The notes: generated by a model from the letters alone, not told the origin. DNA of 64,000 nt from Nibrella saemangeumensis (GCF_039541915.1 NZ_BAABHD010000084.1:248001-312000), one strand, 5' to 3'. Numbered from the stretch's first letter, positions 36,301-46,200 are shown. Numbers and translations are program-made.

Positions 36301-37131
36301 TTAGCGCGAATTTACCTTCGTAACAACACTGCTCACCGTAAAGCTGGTGTATTTTGTGCCGGGCTTGTAGGTGCCACTCTGGTACAGACCGTCGGTGCCG
36401 GTACCTGTTGTACTGCCGCCGTAATAAACATCGTAGGTAGTGCCTTTAACCAAAGTCGGGGAAGAGAACGCCACAGGCTGATATTTCTTGGAAGGTTTGA
36501 ACGTAAAGATCTCCTTGCCGTCGCTTGACCGGATGTGTATTGGTGTTCCCGCCTGCTGGGCGGCTGTCAGACCCACCAGCACCGAGTTCTGGGTTGATGT
36601 GGTGCCCGGAGCCTGAGCCATGCCGGAACTTCCCACCGCCAGTAAAAAGCCACCGCTGATCTGGAAGGACACATCATAATCAAGAGCACCGTTGCCGCTG
36701 GCCGTAGGGCCGTTGACCAGGACAATGCCGTTGGTTATGGTAATAGTGCCGTTGGCATCGAGCCCATCCCCGTTAGCGTCGACGTATACAAAGCCCCCGT
36801 TGATGTTCAGCTTGTAGATGCTGGACGAGGAAGAACCCATTGGGCCTCCGCCGGTACCCTTGCCGGCGGGGGCATTAATGCCATCGTCGCTGGAGACAAG
36901 GTGAATGGTACCATCGTTGATGGTAATTGTCTTGCCCTCTAGTCCCTCGTATGATTTGGAAATACTAATTGTACCTCCGTTGATGGTGAGATTTGTTTCG
37001 GCATGGATACCATCATCGCCGGCTGCAATGTTCATGGTGCAGCTCTTAATGATCAGCTCGTCTTTACTGGCAATCCAGATGCTGAGCCCGGAAACCAGAA
37101 CTCTTCTTAGGTTCGTTGTGGTGGCTTTCAT
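36301..37131 (-). CDS. Cthe_2159/DUF4353-like beta-helix carbohydrate-binding protein, N-terminally truncated
   Basis: A 276-residue protein made of short beta-helix coils with repeated INGGTI/TINDGTI, DDGIHAE, DDGINAP and GDGLDANGTI motifs. This is the pattern of Cthe_2159 proteins, which bind polygalacturonate through calcium sites. The conserved C-terminal block FKPSKKYQPVAFSSPTLVKGTTYDVYYGG is present. Full-length relatives have a signal peptide and usually 400 or more residues. Here translation can only begin at MKATTTNLRRVLVSGLSIWIAS, with no clear signal, and just 88 bases separate it from the Rieske gene. The first coils and export signal therefore seem to be lost. It is either a decaying gene or a re-started fragment. 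Confidence 0.68.
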   Translation of the reverse strand: MKATTTNLRRVLVSGLSIWIASKDELIIKSCTMNIAAGDDGIHAETNLTINGGTISISKSYEGLEGKTITINDGTIHLVSSDDGINAPAGKGTGGGPMGSSSSSIYKLNINGGFVYVDANGDGLDANGTITITNGIVLVNGPTASGNGALDYDVSFQISGGFLLAVGSSGMAQAPGTTSTQNSVLVGLTAAQQAGTPIHIRSSDGKEIFTFKPSKKYQPVAFSSPTLVKGTTYDVYYGGSTTGTGTDGLYQSGTYKPGTKYTSFTVSSVVTKVNSR

Positions 37132-37219
37132 TAAGCAGGAGATATAATTCGTTTTTAAGAGGAATGTATGTACGGGATAGCTAATCCTGCCTCAGTAGCA
37201 TTAAGTTGATTAAGCTGCG

Positions 37220-37733
37220 TCAGGCGGTCACGGTTAGTTTAATGCCATCGGCGCTCAGGCTGGTATTGTACGCTTTTACGGCACGGGTGGGCGGGGCTGC
37301 TTTTACACTGCCATTAATGTTGAATAAACCACCATGCTTGTCGCATAGAAAATCATTCTGCGTCAGCCGGTAGCTCAGGTTTCCGTTTTCGTGGGTACAA
37401 AGCCGGCTAACGGCGACAAATGAACTGCCCTGCGCATTGGCAACCAGCACATCACCAACCCGGATAAACTGCCCCTGCGTGAGCAGCTTTTTATAATCCT
37501 CCGACGTCAGATCAAGCGTAAAGTTTACATATACCACTGGCCGCGGTGGCGTTACCCGAAAAGCCTGATGAAGTGGGGTTGGTGGAGGTGCCGCCAGCTG
37601 GTACTTCGTTGGAAGAACAGGCCGTTAGCCCACCCATGCAGTACAGAGACATCAGGGCGGCACTGCTAAGGCCAAGGCTACGCAGAAAATCTCCGCGATT
37701 CATGGTTGTTTCTACTGACGGTTGGTTCGTCAT
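37220..37733 (-). pseudogene. Exported Rieske [2Fe-2S] protein, broken by a 2-base frameshift near 37525-37535
   Basis: The first frame (from 37733, or Met11 at 37703) encodes MNRGDFLRSLGLSSAALMS, a Tat-like signal with lipobox LTAC, then a Gly/Ser linker ending GNATAASGI before going out of frame. The second frame, to 37220, encodes VYVNFTLDLTSEDYK and a complete Rieske domain. Its cluster ligands are in CTHENG and CDKHGG (C-x-H...C-x2-H). The break is at GGTATATGTAAAC; one extra TA unit gives a continuous reading ASGIYVNFTLDL. Intact homologs in this phylum are about 150-residue electron-transfer lipoproteins. As written, no exported Rieske protein can form unless the ribosome shifts frame. 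It heads the TatA/dioxygenase cluster and faces the LytS gene. Confidence 0.78.
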
Positions 37734-38080
37734 GCGTGTACAGGTTTGACTAATTTATCCCTAATACGCTGATGGCCCGCCAACTGTTGCAACGCCCAGA
37801 CAGAGTGTCGACAAGAGCGCTGATTGTGTCGATTACCAGCGCATACCTGACGGAAAATCCAGTTGTGTAGCAAAAGGTGGTTTGTTGTCGATAAGACAGG
37901 TTTTATAAAAGAGCAACAGGTTTGTGCTGATGGAGCCATCCTCTCTAATAATTGAGAGAAGAGAAAACTTTGTCTGTATCGATAAAGCTCGGGTTTGTGT
38001 CGACAGAGATGGGCGCTACGTCGGCAGATCCAGGGGCCGGGTTGAACGTAGATTACATAATACAGTACATTGCAGGTGTT
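37734..38080. other. Divergent region between the Rieske and LytS-type genes
   Basis: 347 bases without a supported gene. In-frame upstream codons of the kinase (from 37952) exist, but the encoded residues (MREEKTLSVSIKLGF...) do not resemble a kinase N-terminus, so I treat them as leader. No clear promoter match was found. Confidence 0.5.
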
Positions 38081-39253
38081 ATGAAATTTCTGGAACGCTA
38101 TCAGGTCTGGCTGCACGTAATCGGTTGGGCGGTATTTATCGGCCTGCCGTTTGTGACCTTCCCCGACTTTGCCATGAACCGGTCGATGCTGTTGAGTCTG
38201 GGTGTACCCCAGCTTATTACCAGCGTGTGCATCATGGCGTTCTTTTACTACAATTTGTACCGGCTGACGCCTGATCTGCTGACGCACCCGGACCAGGCTA
38301 GTTCTGAGCATACTGATTCACGTACCCGGCGATTCTGGCTGATCTTCGGATTAGTGCTGCTGGCCGTAGCGATTGTGAAGTGGGCCTGCTTCTTCGTGTT
38401 TCCGCCTACGCCGGACTGGATGCACCCGCCCGATATGCCTGCCCCTGCTGAAGAAAAAAATTGGGGCCGGCCACCCGCTCGTGGTCCGCAGGGCTTTTTT
38501 GGCGCTGTTCCGGGGGTAATCAGTACCGTTATTTCCTTCTGCTTTGCGTCGCTGGTAAGTTCGCTCATTGCGTTGGGGCGGCAGCACGCACGCAGCCGCG
38601 AAGCGCAGCAGCAGATGGTCTATCAGAAAGTATCTGCCGAACTGGCTGTGCTAAAGCTCCAGGTCAGTCCGCACTTTTTATTCAATACGCTGAATAACAT
38701 CCGCTGGCTGGCCCGGAAGAAATCCGACCAGACCGAAGAGGCTATTGTCACCCTTTCCCAACTGCTGCGGTACATGATCTATCAGGCCCGGCACGACAAA
38801 GTACCCCTGCGGCAGGAAGTCCAGCATTTGCAGCATTACATCGACCTGCAAAAGATGCGGCTGACGACCCGGCAGGCGGTTTCGTTTACCAGCGAGGGCG
38901 ATATTGATGCCTATCAGATTGAGCCGTTGCTGTTTATTGCCTTCGTTGAAAATGCCTTCAAATACGGCTTACACAGCCAGCAGCCGAGCCAGATCAGTAT
39001 TTCGTACGATGTGAGAAACGATACGCTGACGTTCTGCTGCGAAAACCCCATTTTTGTCTCCGCTACACCCCATATACCGGCAGTGGCTGCCCGCAATCCT
39101 GATTCGGGTATTGGCATCGACAACGTACGGAAGCGGCTGGCACTGCACTATCCTGACCGGCACGAGTTGCATATTTCCCGCGACGGTGGGCTGTTCCGTA
39201 TAGGCTTAACCCTGCACCTGAAGCATGACACAGTTGCGCTGCATCGCCATTGA
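38081..39253 (+). CDS. LytS/YehU-type sensor histidine kinase
   Basis: 390 residues from the ATG at 38081 (MKFLERYQVWLHVIGWAVFIGLP). That start gives a proper membrane domain of four helices to about residue 180. A His_kinase domain follows, with the phospho-acceptor H198 in LQVSPHFLFNTLNNIRWLARKK. The N-box LLFIAFVENAFKYGL and the G-box NPDSGIGIDNVRKRLALHYP form the ATP-binding domain. No periplasmic sensor domain is evident; a Pro-rich stretch (PPTPDWMHPPDMPAPAEEKNW) between helices 3 and 4 may be exposed. The gene overlaps the LytTR regulator by 29 bases, so the two are a translationally coupled two-component system. Confidence 0.92.
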   Translation: MKFLERYQVWLHVIGWAVFIGLPFVTFPDFAMNRSMLLSLGVPQLITSVCIMAFFYYNLYRLTPDLLTHPDQASSEHTDSRTRRFWLIFGLVLLAVAIVKWACFFVFPPTPDWMHPPDMPAPAEEKNWGRPPARGPQGFFGAVPGVISTVISFCFASLVSSLIALGRQHARSREAQQQMVYQKVSAELAVLKLQVSPHFLFNTLNNIRWLARKKSDQTEEAIVTLSQLLRYMIYQARHDKVPLRQEVQHLQHYIDLQKMRLTTRQAVSFTSEGDIDAYQIEPLLFIAFVENAFKYGLHSQQPSQISISYDVRNDTLTFCCENPIFVSATPHIPAVAARNPDSGIGIDNVRKRLALHYPDRHELHISRDGGLFRIGLTLHLKHDTVALHRH

Positions 39254-39941
39254 CGACGAACCCTTTGCGCTGGAAATTCTGGCCGACGATCTCAGCAAGA
39301 TACCCTTTCTGGATCTCAAGGGGCAATTCACCAGTCCCATGGACGCCTGGGAACTGCTGCGGCAGGGACAGGTTGACCTGCTGTTCCTGGACATCCAGAT
39401 GCCGACTGTCACGGGCCTTCAGTTTCTGCGGAGTCTTATTGATCCGCCGATGGTTATTCTGACAACTGCCTACGAACAGTATGCGCTGCAGGGTTATGAT
39501 CTGGATGTGGTCGATTACCTGCTCAAACCCATTCCGTTCGACCGGCTGCTGAAGGCCGCCAACAAGGCGTATGCGTTATTTATGCTTCGTCAGCCGGGTG
39601 GGGCCAGTCCGGCACCGGCTGAACGCCCCTTCTTCTTTATCTTCTCTGAATACCAGGAAATCCGGATTTTTCACGACGAGGTATTGTATGTTGAGGGCCT
39701 GAAAGACTATGTGAAGATTTTCACCACTCAGCAGCTCCGACCCATTCTGAGCCGGCTGACGCTGAAGGCCGTTGAAACCAAACTTCCGGCCGGTACTTTC
39801 TGCCGGGTGCACAAATCATTTATCGTCGCTCTTGACAAGATTACCTCATTTCAGAAGACCAAATTGTATATTGGGAAGCAGGAGATTCCCATCGGAAGCA
39901 GCTACCTGCCTGATTTTGAGAATAAGTACCGGGCAGGTTAA
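39225..39941 (+). CDS. LytTR-family response regulator
   Basis: A 238-residue protein with an N-terminal receiver domain and a C-terminal LytTR DNA-binding domain (about 135-235: FFFIFSEYQEIRIFHDEVLYVEGLKDYVKIF, FCRVHKSFIVALDKI). The phosphorylated aspartate is D56 in LLFLDIQMP, and the switch residues are in VILTTAYEQYAL and YLLKPI. It is phosphorylated by the overlapping LytS-type kinase. Such pairs often control one adjacent gene; here the candidates are the Pycsar-type effector just downstream (79-base gap) and the divergent Rieske/Tat cluster. Confidence 0.94.
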   Translation: MTQLRCIAIDDEPFALEILADDLSKIPFLDLKGQFTSPMDAWELLRQGQVDLLFLDIQMPTVTGLQFLRSLIDPPMVILTTAYEQYALQGYDLDVVDYLLKPIPFDRLLKAANKAYALFMLRQPGGASPAPAERPFFFIFSEYQEIRIFHDEVLYVEGLKDYVKIFTTQQLRPILSRLTLKAVETKLPAGTFCRVHKSFIVALDKITSFQKTKLYIGKQEIPIGSSYLPDFENKYRAG

Positions 39942-40020
39942 GGCATATTAGCTCCATAAAGGTGTGATTTGGTCCGGCTATTTCGTGTATATTTATGCAG
40001 GAACGCCTAAGCAGGGCTAT

Positions 40021-40584
40021 ATGGAAGACGGAGAAGTAAAAAAGAAAAAAAAGAAAAAGGAGAATAGAGGGGTAGAGACCATGTTTCGGACCACCATGGC
40101 CAGTCACCTCAAGCTGAGCGAGATGGCCGACAGTAAAGCCAATATCATGATCTCGATCAATACCATTATTGTCTCCATCCTGATTTCGGTGTATGCCAAG
40201 GACTTCGACAATGCAGGTACGTTATTGATCCCTACCGGAATCCTGACCACGGTTTGTCTGCTGACCATTACCATCAGTGTGTTGTCGACCCGGCCGCGAA
40301 TAAAGTCAGATCAGCCGGCCAATGCGCCGGAGACGCCCGCAAAGGCCGATCTGCTGTTCTTCGGGGATTATATAAAACTTTCCAGGGAAGAATACCGCAC
40401 AAGCCTGTTTGCGGTGCTGGACGATAACGATGCCGTACACGCTATGATGGTTGACAACCTGTACGCCCAGGGGCTGGTTCTGACCCGCAAGTACCGGCTG
40501 CTAACGTATGCTTACACCATTTTTATGATCGGTTTTCCCCTGGCGGTACTGGCATACGCTATTGCGCTGCTGATTGGCCGGTAG
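40021..40584 (+). CDS. Pycsar-type transmembrane effector (PycTM/DUF5706 domain), orphan
   Basis: 187 residues from the ATG at 40021 (MEDGEVKKKKKKKENRGVE); an upstream in-frame start at 39964 would overlap the promoter space. The body begins FRTTMASHLKLSEMADSKANIM, the signature of the Pycsar effector TM domain. It has a helix at about 47-65 (ISINTIIVSILISVYA), another at about 72-92 (LLIPTGILTTVCLLTITIS), a cytosolic stretch (FFGDYIKLSREEYRTSLF), and a last helix near 158-183. In Pycsar defence the partner cyclase makes cCMP or cUMP after phage infection and the TM effector damages the membrane. No cyclase adjoins here. A lysine run comes from a 20-plus-base A-rich tract (40037-40059) prone to slippage. 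Confidence 0.78.
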   Translation: MEDGEVKKKKKKKENRGVETMFRTTMASHLKLSEMADSKANIMISINTIIVSILISVYAKDFDNAGTLLIPTGILTTVCLLTITISVLSTRPRIKSDQPANAPETPAKADLLFFGDYIKLSREEYRTSLFAVLDDNDAVHAMMVDNLYAQGLVLTRKYRLLTYAYTIFMIGFPLAVLAYAIALLIGR

Positions 40585-40603
40585 GAGGCCCACCCGCTTG
40601 CGC

Positions 40604-41734
40604 TTAATTGAGCCCTTTTATGGTGATATAACTGTTCTGATTGAGTAATCCCTGGTTGATAAACTGAGTTTTTACCAGCGATGGCTTGTTAATCGTTTCG
40701 TAAAACTGGTCCATGTACTTTAGCGTACGCTTCACATAGGCAGGTTCGAGATGCGGGTTATTCTGGTACAGCGCATACAGGTCGGGCTTAGCCCTATTGA
40801 ACTCATCAAAGACTTCCTGAAACGATTCCGGAGCGTAGTGGTATCCCCGGTAGAGCCGCTGCCGTACCGAGCTGAGCTGAAGCTCCTCGGCCGGACGCGC
40901 ATATGGTGCCTCCACGATACCGGAATGGTCGAAATCATACGGTACCGGAACCGGCTGCTTATGGGCTTCATCGGTTAGCAGTTTGATGTTGTGCAGATAC
41001 GGCACCGACCAGTCCGTATTGCCGATCAGGTATTCGAAGACGGCTACCCGCAGCATTGTTTTCAGGTCAACTCTGGCCATGTTAAGCTGTTTTTTATCCA
41101 GAATTTTGGCGGAGTTGCGTTTAGCCAGATCCGTTTCATCTTCCAGCAGAATAGCGTACCGGGTTTCCGGCGACCGTTTGCCCAACGAATCCTCGTAAGT
41201 TACCTTGGCCAGCCGGGCCCTGAAACTGTAGTCCGTCAATTGGTTCAGCACTTTATAGACCATGTATTCCCGGACCACATACTCTTCGTTCTGGCAATGG
41301 GTGACGAGTTTCAGCTTCCCCTGCTTGTCGAAGAGGTTGCCTTTGGGAATCTTTTTTGGAAAGTTCAGCCAGAGAGGAGGGAAGCGGCAGTTCATCGCTT
41401 TCCGGCGGAAATTCCCCCGCGCCATAATTTTGATCGGGAGGGTTACTGACTCCTGGCGGGTATCCTGGTAGGAGAGCGTAGCCGGATGGTAGCTGGGCGT
41501 TTCGCCCCGGTCTTTGAGCACAGACGACAGGTTGGCCCGCACGGTAAGCTGCAAAATGTCTTCTGACTTAAAGAGCCTGGTAAGCCCTTTTTGCTTTACC
41601 GTGTCTTGGGCGAGACCGTTTACCGGAGCCGGTTTGTCCATAACCGGCATAATCCGGGTGAGAGAGGCCGGCTGCCAGTGGCCCAGGCTTATGCTAATCA
41701 GGAGAATGAGCAGGGTAGAGGAAAGATGGTTCAT
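40604..41734 (-). CDS. Exported protein of unknown function with CotH/kinase-like motifs
   Basis: A 376-residue protein with a signal peptide (MNHLSSTLLILLISISLGHW). I cannot name the family with confidence. The pattern IMARGNFRRKAMNCRFPPLWLNF, then DKKQLNMARVDLKTMLRVAVFEYLIGNTDWSV and YLHNIKLL, and then VPVPYDFDHSGIV, resembles the Asn/Asp catalytic segments of atypical secreted kinases such as CotH. The resemblance is by eye only. Homologs with this GNTDWSV/YDFDxSGIV signature are common as 'hypothetical' proteins in Cytophagales. It converges with the Pycsar-type gene (19-base gap). No cysteine motif or sorting domain is present. Confidence 0.6.
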   Translation of the reverse strand: MNHLSSTLLILLISISLGHWQPASLTRIMPVMDKPAPVNGLAQDTVKQKGLTRLFKSEDILQLTVRANLSSVLKDRGETPSYHPATLSYQDTRQESVTLPIKIMARGNFRRKAMNCRFPPLWLNFPKKIPKGNLFDKQGKLKLVTHCQNEEYVVREYMVYKVLNQLTDYSFRARLAKVTYEDSLGKRSPETRYAILLEDETDLAKRNSAKILDKKQLNMARVDLKTMLRVAVFEYLIGNTDWSVPYLHNIKLLTDEAHKQPVPVPYDFDHSGIVEAPYARPAEELQLSSVRQRLYRGYHYAPESFQEVFDEFNRAKPDLYALYQNNPHLEPAYVKRTLKYMDQFYETINKPSLVKTQFINQGLLNQNSYITIKGLN

Positions 41735-41798
41735 ACGTAAAGAGGAATTGGTTGCCGGAAACAGAAGCCGACACTGTACGGTGTCGGCTTCTCACCGA

Positions 41799-43145
41799 TT
41801 ACATAACGGGTAGTTTCCAGCCGTTATGGTAGTTGGCCTTCATGATGGTATTGGCCTGCGGGTCGTTTTTAAAGTTTCCGGCGGCTGCGTCCCAGTAAAC
41901 CTTACGTCCGGTCTTGTAGGCGATATTACCCATATGGGCGTTAATGGCCGCTATGCTTCCCGTTTCGATACCGCACTTCAGCATCGCCGGGTTGTTGTCT
42001 TTGATGGCCTGCACAAAGTTTTTGGTGTGTTCGTTCAGGTAGTCGCCGTTACGGGCCTGATCCGGTACGTCGTCTACTTTGTAGACCTTAATACCGTTTT
42101 TCGTCTCTGTTTCCGGATGCAGCGCCCAGCCCCCCCGATCGAGCACGAGCGTAGCATTATTACCGATGAAGGCGATGCCTTCGGTGCGGCCGTAGTTACC
42201 GCCGTCGATGCCGGTAGCATGTTCCCAGAGCATATTGAAACCGTCGTATTCGTAAACGGCTTGTAGGGTATCCGGCGTTTCGGAGGCATCGTCGGGGTAA
42301 GCCAGTTTACCGCCCGACGCCATCACCGATTTGGGCGCTTTGGCGTTCATGGCGTACAGGGCAATGTCGATTTCGTGGACACCCCAGTCGGTCATCAGGC
42401 CCCCGGCATAATCCCAGAACCAGCGGAAATTGAAGTGAAAGCGGTTGGGGTTGAACGGTCGTTTGGGCGCCGGACCCAGCCACATATCGTAGTCGACACC
42501 CGCCGGAGGGGCTGAGTCGGGTTTGACGGGTACGGGCATCATCCAACCCTGATACGCCCAGACCTTTACCAGCCGGATGTTGCCCAGCTTACCCGAGCGG
42601 ACGTAGTCAATGGCTTTTTCGTAGTGCGAACCGCTGCGCTGCCACTGCCCGATCTGAATGATCTTGTTGTAGCGTTTGGCCGCTGCGAGCATTAGGTTAC
42701 ACTCTTCAATGCTGTTGGCCAGCGGTTTCTCACAATACACGTGCTTGCCGGCCGACAGCGAATCGATCAGGGCCATGCAGTGCCAGTGGTCGGGGGTGCC
42801 GATGATCACCGCATCCAGCGTTTTGTTTTCCAGCATCTTGCGGTAGTCCTTGAATAGCTGTGGGCGGGTACCCTGCATTTTCTCGACATCGACGGACCGT
42901 TTGTCCAGCACACTCTGGTCCACATCGGCGAGGGCCACGCACTGCACATCGCTCTGGAGCAGGTGGGAGCGGAGGTCCGACCAGCCCATGCCGTTGCAGC
43001 CGATCACCCCGATCTGAAGTTTGGCATTAGGCGACACGTACCGGCGCTGCCCGGCAATGGCTTCAACGGCGGGCAGGCTGATGAGACCAGTGCCGGAAAC
43101 GGCCAGGGCAGAATTGCGGATAAATTGTCGGCGTGATGTTTTCAT
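41799..43145 (-). CDS. Tat-exported Gfo/Idh/MocA-family oxidoreductase (1)
   Basis: A 448-residue protein with a twin-arginine signal (MKTSRRQFIRNSALAVSG; cleavage near AIAG). A Rossmann domain follows with LQIGVIGCNGMGWSD and the family lysine in CEKPLANSIEE. The C-terminal domain contains WLGPAPKRPFNPNRFHFNFRWFWDYAGGLMTDWGVHEID, typical of the exported Bacteroidota and Planctomycetes branch. Members are thought to bind NAD(P) tightly and oxidise or reduce sugars, sometimes as glycosidases; no substrate is predictable. Length is normal. It lies between two unrelated genes and probably forms its own transcript. Confidence 0.9.
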   Translation of the reverse strand: MKTSRRQFIRNSALAVSGTGLISLPAVEAIAGQRRYVSPNAKLQIGVIGCNGMGWSDLRSHLLQSDVQCVALADVDQSVLDKRSVDVEKMQGTRPQLFKDYRKMLENKTLDAVIIGTPDHWHCMALIDSLSAGKHVYCEKPLANSIEECNLMLAAAKRYNKIIQIGQWQRSGSHYEKAIDYVRSGKLGNIRLVKVWAYQGWMMPVPVKPDSAPPAGVDYDMWLGPAPKRPFNPNRFHFNFRWFWDYAGGLMTDWGVHEIDIALYAMNAKAPKSVMASGGKLAYPDDASETPDTLQAVYEYDGFNMLWEHATGIDGGNYGRTEGIAFIGNNATLVLDRGGWALHPETETKNGIKVYKVDDVPDQARNGDYLNEHTKNFVQAIKDNNPAMLKCGIETGSIAAINAHMGNIAYKTGRKVYWDAAAGNFKNDPQANTIMKANYHNGWKLPVM

Positions 43146-43248
43146 GAGGGTAAGGGTTATAGCGAAAATTACGAAGGAGTGTCCTGTTCTCCAAATGGCA
43201 ACAGGCTGTTTGATTCTAATTTCCTTCGCCCGGAGGGGTTTTGTTTCG

Positions 43249-46200
43249 CTAACCGGTAACGGGTAAGTATATACTGAATTCGGTTCCCAGTCCTTCCTGG
43301 CTCTCCACTTTCATTTCTCCATTATGTCCTTTGGTGACAATATCATAGCTCAGACTTAAGCCCAGACCGGTACCCTGCCCGGTGGGTTTGGTGGTAAAGA
43401 AAGGCTGATAGATTTTATTAAGAATCTCTTCTGGGATACCAGTGCCGTTATCTTTCACCCGTAACGCTACCTTACAGTCTTGAGCGTGGGTGGTAATCTC
43501 AATCTGCGGTTGGTAGTCATGGTCTGCAAGCTTAGCTTTTTGCTGTGTTGCATAGAACGCATTATTGTACAGATTCAGAAGAACCCGGCCAATTTCCTGC
43601 GGAGCCATGGCTACCTGCCCCAGATTCGGGTCCAGGTTTAGTCGAAGGTCTGCGTTAAAAGTCTTGTCTTTAGCCCGCAATCCCTGGTAGGCCAGCCGGA
43701 GATATTCATCAGCCAGCGCATTCAGGTCGGTGGGCTGCTTTTCACCGCTGCTGGTACGAGAGTGCTGTAGCATACCTTTGACAATGCTGTCGGCGCGCTT
43801 GCCATGGTGGTTTACCTTCTCCAGCGTTTCTCTTAAATCTTCGGTAATTTCCAGCGCATCTTCAGCCCGGCCGGCCCGGATTTCTTCCTCAAGTTCCTCT
43901 ACCAGTTCGGTACTGACCTCGGCCAGATTATTGACGAAATTCAACGGATTTTGAATCTCATGGGCGATGCCAGCGGTGAGTTCACCTAAAGACGCCATTT
44001 TCTCTTTCTGGATAAGCTGGGCCTGGGTAGTTTTAAGTTCGGCGAGTGTCTGTTCCAAATTATCCCGCTGGGATTCTATTTCTTCTTTCTGATGCTGAAT
44101 TTGCTCGGTGCGGGCAGCCACTTTGTCTTCCAGACGGCGGTTCTCCCGGCGCAGTTCACGCGACCGGTATTGAATATAGCTCCAGATACCACCTGCAAAC
44201 AGAATTGCATAGATTGTATAAGCCCACCAGGTGTACCACCAGGGCGGCAAAACCACCACCTTTATAGATGCTCCCTGTTCATTCCACACCCCATCACTGT
44301 TAGCTGCTTTTACCCGAAAGGTATAGGTGCCGTGTTTGACATCAGTATAGCGGGCGGTACGGCCCGTACCGTTGTAAATCCAATCGGCGTCCAGTCCGGC
44401 AAGTTGATAAGCATATTGATTTTTAGTGGCTGACAGAAAACTTAGCGCTACAAAATCTATGTCAAAGAAGTTTTTGTCATATGAAAGGGTTATCTCTTTT
44501 CCTGTAATCGGATAAGGATGATCTTTTACTTTAAACTGGGTAATTGCAACAGCAGGCTTGTACCGGTTCTGCTGAATCCGGTCAGGGTGAAAAACGGTGA
44601 ATCCATTGTTACTGCCAAAATAAATGGTACCATCCGTTGGGTCCTGAAGAGTAGCGTTTCCCGTTTGAAAACCAGCGATAAGTACGCCGGAAGGGGATCC
44701 GGCTAAGCCATCGGTATATGTAAAACGGGTGGTTTGTAAAGTTTGGGTATTCAAACGAGTGATGCCTTCTTTGGCCAATATCCATACGTTCCCGGCCTTG
44801 TCCCCTGAGATTGCGTGGATCGTGTTGGATTGCAGACCATTGCCTTTTGTATAAGTTGTGAATTTTCCTGTTTTAGGGTTTAACTTGTTTAATCCGCTCC
44901 CGTAGGTACCTAACCAGATAAACCCCTGTTGATCTTCGTAAATACAGGTAGCCGAATTGTTACTTAAAGAATGTGGATCATTTGGTTTATAATAATAATG
45001 AACCACCATTCTTTTTTTACGATCGATTCGGTACAAGCCACCCCCGCCTGTTGAAAAAAAGCCTGAATGAATGGCTACCCAAAGCATACCTTCTTTATCT
45101 TCATATATAAACCGGATGCCGGGGTAAAACTCCGCATTTCGCTTTTTTAGGTGAAAGTCATACCGAATAAACTTTTTTTGTTTACCATCGTAATATTGTA
45201 AGTTCCCCCCGTCCGTTCCTACCCAAATAGTATTGTTACGGTCTTTAAACAGGACATCAACATTATTAGATGCAATACTTGAAGGATCTTTTGGGTCATT
45301 TTTAAAATTGATCACCTTGCCTGTATGCGAGTCAAATTGAATAATGCCGTGCTGGGAGGTGCCTAGCCAAAAGACTCCCGGCTTTTCTTCGCAGGCAGCT
45401 GCGAAATAGGAATCACTTTTGTCATTTTTAATATTATCAGGTTCATATAGTAAGGTTAACTCTTTTTTTTGTGGTTGAAACTGTAGCAGGTTCCGGTTCG
45501 TAAGAATATAGACTAGATTCTTTTGGCTTTTTAGGATTGCCGCGATCTGGTTGCTACCTGAACCAAACAAACTGGTAGCCTCATGTAAGTATCTGTAAAA
45601 TTTTCGTTGAATTGGGGAAAAGTACACCGCTCCTCGTCCGGTCGTGCCTAGCCAGACCAGGCCTGCGTTATCAACCAGAATACAATGACCAAGGGTTTCT
45701 AATTCAGGTAAAAATTCCTTGTCTTTATAAAGCGTAAATTGACCAGTCAGGGGATCGTGCCGGAATAAGCCATTTGATGCTGATATCCAAAAGTTGCCGG
45801 TTTTATCCTGAGTTGTTGTGTATATAAAGTTATTACCTAAATCATTGGCGTCTTCTGGGTTATCGTAAAAGTGCTTTATGCATTTTCTGGTATCAGGATC
45901 GAGAACAATTAATCCATGGTTGAGGGTACTAAGCCATATTTGTCCTTTATTGTCTTTAAATATATGGTGAACAATACTGTTTTTAAGTGCTACAGAGTCT
46001 TTAGCGTCCCCGGTAATATGGATAAAAGAGTTTTCCCCGGGATTATATAAATCAAGCCCATCACCAGTGCCGATCCACAGTCGTCCTTTCTCATCTTTAC
46101 AGATTGAAAATACCCGGTTGTTTACTAAGCTACTTTTATCTTCAGGTTTATGTACATATTGGTGAAAAAGGTTCTTTTGGGGATCATAACTCGTCAGTCC

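Noticed and set aside
37730..38311. 193-codon minus-strand frame upstream of LytS
   Set aside because: It overlaps the kinase gene antisense and its translation shows no recognisable domain or signal peptide.
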